Of a stretch of DNA of 46,438 nucleotides, positions 16,577-22,383 are shown piece after piece. Positions within the stretch are counted from its first letter, which is position 1. The number at the start of each line of letters is the position of its first letter. Both the position numbers and the translations under genes were made by a program. Location: NCBI GenBank assembly GCA_945861875.1, contig CAMAWC010000021.1:1-46438 (forward strand), read 5' to 3'. A model generated the notes under the pieces. That model saw only the letters and a program-made list of their open reading frames with translations, searched no databases and was not told the origin of the DNA. This DNA is from Bordetella parapertussis (GTDB lineage: Bacteria; Pseudomonadota; Gammaproteobacteria; Burkholderiales; SG8-39).

Positions 16577-17344
16577 ATGAACAAATGGAATCACCGGGCA
16601 GGATGGCCGGGAACAGTCGTTGCGCTGCTGGTGCTCGCCTTCACCGCCGGGTGCGTCGGCACGGGCGGGACTCAAACGCCGGTGGATTACGCGGCCATCA
16701 TCGCCGCACCCGAGCGCACGGACGCCGACCGCGCGACCGATGTGCGCCGCAAGGCAGTACAACTGCTTGCATTCACCGGCGTGCGTCCGGGCATGAAGGT
16801 GCTTGATCTTGCCACCGGTGCCGGCTACAGCACCGAGTTGATGGCGCGCGCCGTGGGGCCCACCGGCGTGGTCTACGGGCAGGACGCCATGAGCACCATT
16901 GAACGGGCGCGCGTTGCGTTCGATGTGCGCGCCAAGTCGCCTTCAATGAAAAATGTCGTGAGGGTGCTGCGCAATTTTGACGACCCGGTGCCAGCCGATG
17001 TGCGCGACTTCGATGTCATTACCTTCTTTTTCGAATACCACGAGATGCCCAAGGCCGGCGTCGACCGCCTGAAAATGAACCGGCGGTTTTTTGACATCCT
17101 CAAGCCCGGCGGCGTGCTGGTGATTGCCGACCATTCGGCGCGAACGGGCGACGGGGGCAATGTCGGCCCGACCCTGCACCGCATCGAGGAGAGCCTGGTG
17201 CGCCAGGACGTCGAAGCGGCGGGCTTTCGCCTCATCGCCGAGGGCAAGTTCCTGCGCAACCCCGCAGACAAGCGCGATGTCACCGTCTTCAAGTCGCCGG
17301 TGCCGGTGGATGAATTTTTGCTGAAGTTCGAACGGCCCCGGTAA
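16577..17344 (+). CDS. Class I SAM-dependent methyltransferase-like lipoprotein
   Basis: This is a 255-residue protein. Residues 1-26 form a lipoprotein leader with lipobox FTAGC, followed by a Rossmann methyltransferase fold. Motif I is MKVLDLATGAGYSTELMA, a post-I acidic patch follows at VVYGQDAM, and motif IV is FDVITFFFEYHEM, with a LKPGGVLVIADHSA strand. Homologues of this kind, annotated as periplasmic methyltransferase-like proteins, exist, but export is odd because SAM is cytoplasmic. The start at ATG 16577 has GGAGGAG 6 nt upstream; another ATG at 16562 overlaps that site and is rejected. It may bind a ligand without catalysis. Confidence 0.85.
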   Translation: MNKWNHRAGWPGTVVALLVLAFTAGCVGTGGTQTPVDYAAIIAAPERTDADRATDVRRKAVQLLAFTGVRPGMKVLDLATGAGYSTELMARAVGPTGVVYGQDAMSTIERARVAFDVRAKSPSMKNVVRVLRNFDDPVPADVRDFDVITFFFEYHEMPKAGVDRLKMNRRFFDILKPGGVLVIADHSARTGDGGNVGPTLHRIEESLVRQDVEAAGFRLIAEGKFLRNPADKRDVTVFKSPVPVDEFLLKFERPR

Positions 17345-17378
17345 AAAACCGCGCTCAGGCGTTCCCCGTCGCGTGCGC

Positions 17379-18350
17379 TTATTCGGGCTCTATGCCGGCC
17401 ATGCGCACGATTTGCGCATAGCTCTTTATTTGCGCGCTGACATATTTTTTGAATTCGGCCGGCGTATCGCCCACCGGCACCAGTCCAAGGGCAAGAATCT
17501 TCGCCACGGTGGCCGGGTCGGTCAATGCGACGCGCACACCGCGATACACTTTTTCGACGATCTCCGGCGGGGTGTTGGCCGGCGCAAACAGGCCGAACCA
17601 GCCGCCGTCATTGGCAAACTCGGGCATGCCCGCCTCGGCCGTAGTGGGCACATCGGGCAGGGCTTCGGCGCGTTTGCTGCCGGTGTAAGCGAGGGCGCGC
17701 AGTTTTCCCGCCTTGATTTGCGTGACCACATTGGCCGGCGAGGCGAACATCACCTGTACTTCACCGCCGAGCACGGCCGCGGTGGCCGGGCCGCCGCCTT
17801 TATAGGGGATATGCAGCAGCTTGGTTCCGGCAAGCGCATTGTACTGCTCGCCGGCAAGGTGCAGGGTGTTGCCCACGCCGGGGGAACTGAATGTGAGGCG
17901 GCTGTCGGGCTTGCGCGCCAGCGCGGTGAATTCCTGCAGGGTTTTTACCGGCAAGGCCGGATTGACGGTGACGAACAGGCCGCCGTTGAGCACCAGGTTG
18001 CTTACCGGCAGCAGGTCTTTTTCGGTGTCGTAGGGCAGCTTTTTGTACATGCTCGGGTTGACCACCAGGCCGGAGGAAAACACCAGGAAGGTGTAGCCGT
18101 CGGGCGGCGACTTGGCGACGATGTCGGTGCCCAGGATACCGTTCGCACCGGGCTTGTTCTCCACCACAAAGGGCTGGCCCAGCTGGGTGGTCAGGTGCAC
18201 GGCTACGAGGCGTGCAATGACATCCGGCCCGCCGGCACCCGCCGCAACGATAATGCGCACCGGCCGGTTGGGCCAGGCCTGCGCCCAGGAGGCACTCCAC
18301 GACCCGAGCGCGATGCACGAAAATGCCAGGGCGAGCAATCGCTGCAGCAT
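17379..18350 (-). CDS. Bug-family tripartite tricarboxylate transporter receptor
   Basis: This 323-residue periplasmic receptor has a signal peptide at about 1-24 (SASWAQ|AWPNRPV). Motifs are RPVRIIVAAGAGGPDVIARL, VVENKPGANGILGTDIV, DGYTFLVFSSG, HIPYKGGGPATAAVLGGEV and GGWFGLFAPANTPPEIV. AAGGAG lies 8 nt before the ATG. It converges with the methyltransferase gene and is divergent from the VOC gene at 18564. It is the third Bug receptor in 11 kb, a common expansion in betaproteobacteria. No cognate TctAB genes are nearby, so it probably uses a shared permease or acts as an environmental sensor. Confidence 0.93.
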   Translation of the reverse strand: MLQRLLALAFSCIALGSWSASWAQAWPNRPVRIIVAAGAGGPDVIARLVAVHLTTQLGQPFVVENKPGANGILGTDIVAKSPPDGYTFLVFSSGLVVNPSMYKKLPYDTEKDLLPVSNLVLNGGLFVTVNPALPVKTLQEFTALARKPDSRLTFSSPGVGNTLHLAGEQYNALAGTKLLHIPYKGGGPATAAVLGGEVQVMFASPANVVTQIKAGKLRALAYTGSKRAEALPDVPTTAEAGMPEFANDGGWFGLFAPANTPPEIVEKVYRGVRVALTDPATVAKILALGLVPVGDTPAEFKKYVSAQIKSYAQIVRMAGIEPE

Positions 18351-18563
18351 GGTATTACTCCTTGAAATTTTCGACTGAAATGCCTGTTTTCATTGTGCGC
18401 CCCGCCGCGCCTACTCGATCGTTTGGGCGGAGTCCCGCCATGTTGCACCCGCATCCGCATGAATGCAATGCTGCACAGGACGGAATGGCGGCTGCGGCCG
18501 TGGCGGGCCGCCTGCCGGCGCCTCGCGTAGAATCGCCCGGTCTTTCCGCGCTCCGGACCCCGC

Positions 18564-19427
18564 ATGCCCGCCGTCACGCAATGCCCGTTTGACCACGCCG
18601 TCATCAGTGTGCGCGAGCGCATGGACGAGGCTGCGGCCATTTACCGGCGCATGGGCTTCACCCTGACCGAACGCAGTTTTCATCCGGCCGGCTCGTGTAA
18701 CCACCTGATGGTGTTCGAGCGCGATTACCTCGAACTGATCGGCTTTCCACCGGCCGGGCAGACCATCCGTCCCGATTTGCTCGAAGGCCCGATCGGCCTG
18801 GACGGCCTGGTGCTCAAGGCCGGCGACGTCGACGCCATACAGTGCGAACTGGTGGCGCGCGGCTTTCCGGCCGCCGCCCCGCAAGCCCTCGCGCGCAAGC
18901 TCACCCTGCCCGGCTCAAGCGTTGAAGACGAGGCGCGCTTTACCACCGTGCGCCTGCCGCGCGGCGCCCTGGCCGGCGGGCGCCTCTACTACTGCCGTCA
19001 CGAAACGCCGCAATTCATCTGGCACCCCCCGTTCCAGTCCCATCGCAACGGCGCGCTGGGCATCGCCTCATTCACCATCGCCGTCCCCGACCCGGCGATC
19101 GAGATCAGCAAGTACGCGCGCATCCTCGATACGCCGCCGGCCGTGGCTGCCGATGGCGGCGCGCGCATGCGTATGGGGCATGCGCAACTCGAACTGCTGA
19201 CGCCCGCGGCCTTGCAGACGGAATTGGGCGCACTCGCCTGCGATGCGCGGGACTTTGATGGACGCAAGCGCAACGCTTACATGGCGATGGTGACCATCCG
19301 TGTGCGTGATCTGGCCGTCACGCAGCGAGAGTTGCAGCAAGGCGGATTTGCCGTCATGCCGCTGCGCAATGGCATTGCCGTGGCCGCGTCGGAGGCAATG
19401 AACTGCACCATCGCCTTTGTGCCCTAG
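18564..19427 (+). CDS. Glyoxalase-like (VOC) two-module protein
   Basis: This 287-residue protein has two VOC-like halves. The first, at about 1-135, starts FDHAVISVRERMDEAAAIYRRMGFTLTER with HLMVFERDYLELIGFPP, typical of glyoxalase-like domain family 3. The second, from about 165 (LGIASFTIAVPDPAIEISKYARIL), ends with VTIRVRDLAVTQRELQQGGF. Metal ligands are less clear than in the other two VOC proteins of the window. The ATG at 18564 lacks a strong ribosome site. It is divergent from the Bug receptor at 18350, and the 213 bp between them should hold both promoters, though none was recognised. The substrate is unknown. Confidence 0.85.
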   Translation: MPAVTQCPFDHAVISVRERMDEAAAIYRRMGFTLTERSFHPAGSCNHLMVFERDYLELIGFPPAGQTIRPDLLEGPIGLDGLVLKAGDVDAIQCELVARGFPAAAPQALARKLTLPGSSVEDEARFTTVRLPRGALAGGRLYYCRHETPQFIWHPPFQSHRNGALGIASFTIAVPDPAIEISKYARILDTPPAVAADGGARMRMGHAQLELLTPAALQTELGALACDARDFDGRKRNAYMAMVTIRVRDLAVTQRELQQGGFAVMPLRNGIAVAASEAMNCTIAFVP

Positions 19428-19456
19428 CGGGTGAAGGCCGGGTCGCGGCGCATACA

Positions 19457-19473
19457 GGTGATATAGAATCACC
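19457..19473 (+). promoter_or_regulatory. Inverted repeat over the translation start region
   Basis: GGTGAT-ATAGA-ATCACC is a perfect 6-bp inverted repeat ending 2 nt before the ATG of the gene at 19476. There is no other Shine-Dalgarno sequence, so the hairpin would hide the initiation region, or the motif could be an operator. The function is inferred only. Confidence 0.45.
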
Positions 19474-19475
19474 CC

Positions 19476-20114
19476 ATGCGCTTTTGTCGTCGCTTGGCTG
19501 CCTTTTCCCTGCTCCTTCCTGCCGCGCTCGTGCATGCCGGCCGCCCGCTCACCGTCGATGACGCCAACGTCAACGCACCGGGTGCCGGTCATGTCGAAGC
19601 CTGGTATGCGCGCCTGCCCGGACAGATTGACGCCTGGACCATCGCACCGGCATTCTCCCCGGCAGAGGGCTTCGAGTTCTCTGCGGCGATGCGCCGCGAC
19701 GCCAGTACACCCCTCACCAGCAGCACGATACAAGTCAAGGGTCTCTTTACGCCGACGCAGGAGCGCGGTTGCAATGCCGGCGCGCTGCTGGGCGCCGTTT
19801 ACGCACAAGGCACGGGAAACACGCCCTACGCCGTCGGCCTGTTGAGTTGCAACAGCAAGCTGGGATCGACCCACTTCAACCTTGGCGCCAGCCGCAATCC
19901 GGGTGGACCGACACTCGAACTGTGGGGTATCGCGCACGAACACGCCTTCGGCGCCGTCACCGCCGATATCGAGGTGTTTGGCCAGCGCGAGTCCAAGCCG
20001 ACGCTGCAGATCGGCGCTCGCACCGACATTGCCAAAAACGTTCAACTGGACGGAACCCTCGGGCGCAACAACAAGGAAACCCTCACCAGCATCGGACTGA
20101 AGTTCTCGTTCTGA
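19476..20114 (+). CDS. Predicted outer-membrane beta-barrel-like protein, function unknown
   Basis: This 212-residue protein has a clear signal peptide (about 1-21, LVHAGRPLTV). The mature part begins with RPLTVDDANVNAPGAGHVEAWYAR, a motif common to small outer-membrane or transporter-like barrels. It continues in alternating strands (LELWGIAHEHAFG, VTADIEVFGQRESKPTLQIGA) and ends with a C-terminal Phe (IGLKFSF), the usual outer-membrane insertion signal. Two cysteines (in RGCNAG and LSCNSK) could form a disulfide. It is monocistronic, with a hairpin directly before its ATG. I do not recognise a named family. Barrel localisation is an inference from strand pattern and terminal residue. Confidence 0.78.
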   Translation: MRFCRRLAAFSLLLPAALVHAGRPLTVDDANVNAPGAGHVEAWYARLPGQIDAWTIAPAFSPAEGFEFSAAMRRDASTPLTSSTIQVKGLFTPTQERGCNAGALLGAVYAQGTGNTPYAVGLLSCNSKLGSTHFNLGASRNPGGPTLELWGIAHEHAFGAVTADIEVFGQRESKPTLQIGARTDIAKNVQLDGTLGRNNKETLTSIGLKFSF

Positions 20115-20163
20115 AGCGGGGGCGGACAGTCCGGCCCCGCGCCCCGGCCCGCCCGTACTAAGG

Positions 20164-20634
20164 CTAAGGCCGCACCTTGCCCCGCATGTTCACCGCAGCC
20201 TTCTGGCTTTGCGCCAGGCTCTCGAGCGAGTCGTAGAGCCGTTGCAAGGTGTAGCGGCCGTTGTGATAGGCCGCGCCCAGATCACGCAATGTGTAGGTGT
20301 CGTTATAGACCGCCTGCGACAGGCGCGACGTGTAGGTCTTGTACGGATTATTCTGCCGCAACTCGTCCACATCGACCTTGCCGTTGATATCGGTGTACCA
20401 ATAGGCAAAGGCGTTCTTGAGGTGCGGCGAGGGCGGGTTCTTGCCCTCCTTGGGGTACACCGGGACGCCGGTGGCCAAGTGGCAGCGGGCGCATATCGCG
20501 GGGTTTCCTTTTTCCTGCCGGCGCCCCCGGCCAGCGGCTTCATGCGCCGGAAAAGTGGCTGGAAAGCCGCCACAGACGCCATTCTCCGGCGTTTTTATAC
20601 CGGCAAAGGGGGTGCGGGTGAAGCTTGATCTGGG
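20164..20634 (-). pseudogene. 5'-truncated cytochrome c remnant
   Basis: On the minus strand an open frame from 20634 to 20164 encodes CARCH (at about 20493-20479) in the context KGNPAICARCHLATGVPVYP, followed by about 100 residues ending MRGKVRP. Between the in-frame stop at 20637-20635 and the haem motif there is no ATG, GTG or TTG. The only start-like codon, TTG at 20478, falls just after the haem histidine. This indicates a lost 5' end, or a frameshift near the A-rich run at 20508-20514, because another minus frame offers an ATG at 20582 that would join it. No signal peptide is visible. It is probably non-functional; sequencing error cannot be excluded. Confidence 0.65.
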
Positions 20635-20673
20635 TCAAACCCGCTTCACATCCGGCGGCAAATAATGAGCAGC
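20625..20673 (+). promoter_or_regulatory. FNR/Anr-type box and class II promoter for the cytochrome gene
   Basis: TTGAT-CTGG-GTCAA at 20625-20638 matches the FNR/Anr consensus except for one base of the right half-site. AATAAT at 20661-20666 is a 5/6 match to the -10 hexamer and lies so that the box centre is about 41 nt upstream of a predicted start near 20673. The geometry is nearly the same as at the EB_dh-type gene at 4896-4943. AAGGAG at 20678-20683 then precedes the ATG at 20690. Confidence 0.75.
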
Positions 20674-20689
20674 CGACAAGGAGCCCGCC

Positions 20690-21070
20690 ATGCACCGTTC
20701 AGCCGCCCTTAATTTCGCCATCACCGTCGCCACCATGGCCGCGCTCGGTCTTGCCGGCGGCGCGGCCGCGGCCGACGCCGAGCGCGGCAAGGCCTTGTAC
20801 GAAACGCGTTGCGCCGGCTGCCACAACGCGAGCGTGCACCAGAGCACCTCGCGCAAGGCCGACAGTTTTGCCGGCATACGCCAGCAGGTGGCGCGCTGGA
20901 GCGCCCAGCAGGGCACCAGCTGGGACCCGGGTGACGTGGAGAACATCACCGTCTACCTCAACGATTTGTATTACAAGCTGCCCTGCCCGACCGAGGTTTG
21001 CTCGGCCAAGCTCAGCTCGCTCACCCCGCGCCAGGCAAGCGGGCTGGCTAGGCCGGGGGCCGCGCGGTAA
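20690..21070 (+). CDS. Small periplasmic cytochrome c
   Basis: This 126-residue protein has a signal peptide at about 1-27 (GGAAAADAERG). The haem motif is CAGCH in GKALYETRCAGCHNASVHQ. A predicted helix follows (FAGIRQQVARWSAQQG), then DPGDVENITVYLNDLYYKLPC, typical of monohaem c-type cytochromes of the SorB/DHC-like group. A CPTEVC pair near residue 100 could form a disulfide. AAGGAG is 6 nt before the ATG. The near-consensus FNR box upstream suggests expression at low oxygen, together with the haem protein at 3791-4834. It lies divergent to a degraded cytochrome gene. Confidence 0.9.
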   Translation: MHRSAALNFAITVATMAALGLAGGAAAADAERGKALYETRCAGCHNASVHQSTSRKADSFAGIRQQVARWSAQQGTSWDPGDVENITVYLNDLYYKLPCPTEVCSAKLSSLTPRQASGLARPGAAR

Positions 21071-21185
21071 ATAACCGGGCGGGTGCGGCGATTGATCTGG
21101 ACATCAAAACATCAGGGCACCGGGCAACCGGCAACCGGCAATATAGGCGAACCGCAGCTGGCTTTCGTTCCCGGCCAGTGAAACC

Positions 21186-21434
21186 TCAAGCTTTCCGCTG
21201 CAGATGCCAAAGAGCGTCAAGCGCCAGCCGCACGTCCCCCTCGCTCACAATACCGAGTTTCACCAGCGCAGCGTCGACGCGGGCTTTTTCCTCCTGCCCG
21301 AGCCGCCCTTCGCATATTTTGCTGATTATCGCCGGGGCAATCTCTTTAAAACCGGCATGCCCGATTGCCGCGCCGCCTCTTTTCCCCAACAAACCGAGCC
21401 AGGGATGGGGTCTCAACATAGATAAAGTAAGCAC
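21186..21434 (-). CDS. Small conserved-looking protein of unknown function
   Basis: This 82-residue protein starts at GTG 21434 with a perfect AAGGAG 6 nt upstream. It has no signal peptide. The N-terminal part contains LGLLGKRGGAAIGHAGFKEIAPAIISKI, followed by an amphipathic C-terminal half rich in Leu, Ala and charged residues (EEKARVDAALVKLGIVSEGDVRLALDALWHLQRK), so a small all-helical cytoplasmic protein. I recognise no family. Its promoter carries the same GTTAC direct-repeat architecture as the secretion operon and the cysteine-rich protein gene, and it lies directly downstream of the OmpR-family regulator gene. It could be an accessory, chaperone or feedback protein of that regulon. 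Confidence 0.75.
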   Translation of the reverse strand: MLTLSMLRPHPWLGLLGKRGGAAIGHAGFKEIAPAIISKICEGRLGQEEKARVDAALVKLGIVSEGDVRLALDALWHLQRKA

Positions 21435-21468
21435 GGTGATCTCCTTTTCAACAATGGCTGCGTTCCAG

Positions 21469-21540
21469 AGATTCCATGCTAACCGGCGAGCCTGGAGCGG
21501 TCAGTCGACAGAGTGTCAATGTCTTGTAACCCACCGTAAC
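21469..21540 (-). promoter_or_regulatory. GTTAC direct-repeat promoter C (small gene)
   Basis: In gene orientation, GTTACG-GTGG-GTTAC (21540-21526) is followed after 21 nt by CTGACC (21504-21499), then after 17 nt by TAGCAT (21481-21476). The predicted start is near 21469, about 35 nt before the GTG at 21434. The same element spacing recurs at 30021-30092 and 41079-41150. Ten-bp-spaced direct repeats are the usual target of OmpR-family regulators. Confidence 0.7.
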
Positions 21541-21545
21541 GCCAA

Positions 21546-21595
21546 GGCGTGGCGTGGCGTGGCGTGGCGTGGCGTGGGGTGGGGTGGGGTGGGGC
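21546..21595 (+). repeat. Pentanucleotide repeat with G-quadruplex potential
   Basis: Six GGCGT units are followed by three GGGGT units and a GGGGC. The second half, at 21576-21594, gives four runs of four G separated by single T, a strong parallel G-quadruplex pattern on the plus strand. The tract lies just upstream of promoter C and is likely to vary in copy number. Confidence 0.9.
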
Positions 21596-21675
21596 AGGCC
21601 CGGGCGCAGGCGCCGCGCCCCGTGCGGCGCATGTGCGGGCGGCACCCGCCTTACCCGCCGGACAGGCGTGTGCCG

Positions 21676-22383
21676 TCAGTCCCAGTCAGTGCGGCTGAAC
21701 AGGTAGCCTTTGGCGCGCACCGTCTTGATGCGGGTCGGATTGTCGGCATCATCGCCGAGGCTCTTGCGCAAGCGCGAGATGCGCATATCAATCGAACGAT
21801 CAAGCCCGTCGTGCTCGATACCGCGCAACTTCGACTGGATGTCATCGCGCGAGAGAATTGTGCCGGCGTTGCTCGCCAGCAGCCAGAGCAGGTCAAATTC
21901 CGCCGTTTTCAGGGGAACCTCCGACTTGTCAAGATGCACGGTACGGGAGGCACGATTGATGCGAAACCTGCCGAACACGAACTCATCCTGCGCCTCGGGT
22001 AGCGCCGCACCCGCCCGCCGCAGGCAGGCGCGGATGCGCGCCAGCACCACGCGCGGCTCGGCCGGCTTGAGAATATAGTCATCGGCGCCAAGCTCAAGAC
22101 CCACCACCTGGTCAAGGTCTTCCCCCCGCGCCGTAAGCATCAGGATGGGGCCGCGATACCGGTCGCGCACCTCGCGACAAATGTCAAACCCGTCCTTGCC
22201 CGGGAGCATGCCATCGAGTACCACGACATCGGGCATCAAATCGAGAATGCGTTGTACCGCCAGATTGCCATTTGACTCGTACTCAACGGCCAGGCCCTGC
22301 TTTTCCAAAAACCGTCCCAGCGTCATCAGGGAAATTTCATCATCCTCCACGATCAGGACGCGTTTCGCTTCAACATTCGTCAT
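21676..22383 (-). CDS. OmpR-family response regulator (RstA/TorR-like)
   Basis: This 235-residue regulator has a receiver with acidic residues E13-D15, phosphoacceptor D57 in VVVLDGMLPGKDG and K106 in YILKPAEP. The winged helix-turn-helix lies at about 130-232 (LKTAEFDLLWLLASNAGTILSRDDI, recognition helix DRSIDMRISRLRKSLGDD, wing RIKTVRAKGYLF). Its ATG overlaps the stop of the hybrid kinase by 4 nt (ATGA), so the two are a cognate pair. OmpR-family proteins bind 10-11-bp-spaced direct repeats. Three such repeats with identical promoter spacing lie upstream of nearby operons, making this protein the best candidate to bind them. Confidence 0.93.
   Translation of the reverse strand: MTNVEAKRVLIVEDDEISLMTLGRFLEKQGLAVEYESNGNLAVQRILDLMPDVVVLDGMLPGKDGFDICREVRDRYRGPILMLTARGEDLDQVVGLELGADDYILKPAEPRVVLARIRACLRRAGAALPEAQDEFVFGRFRINRASRTVHLDKSEVPLKTAEFDLLWLLASNAGTILSRDDIQSKLRGIEHDGLDRSIDMRISRLRKSLGDDADNPTRIKTVRAKGYLFSRTDWD

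Noticed and set aside
21092..21107. TTGAT-CTGGAC-ATCAA as a third FNR box
   Set aside because: The spacer is 6 nt rather than 4 nt, and no correctly placed downstream gene start follows.
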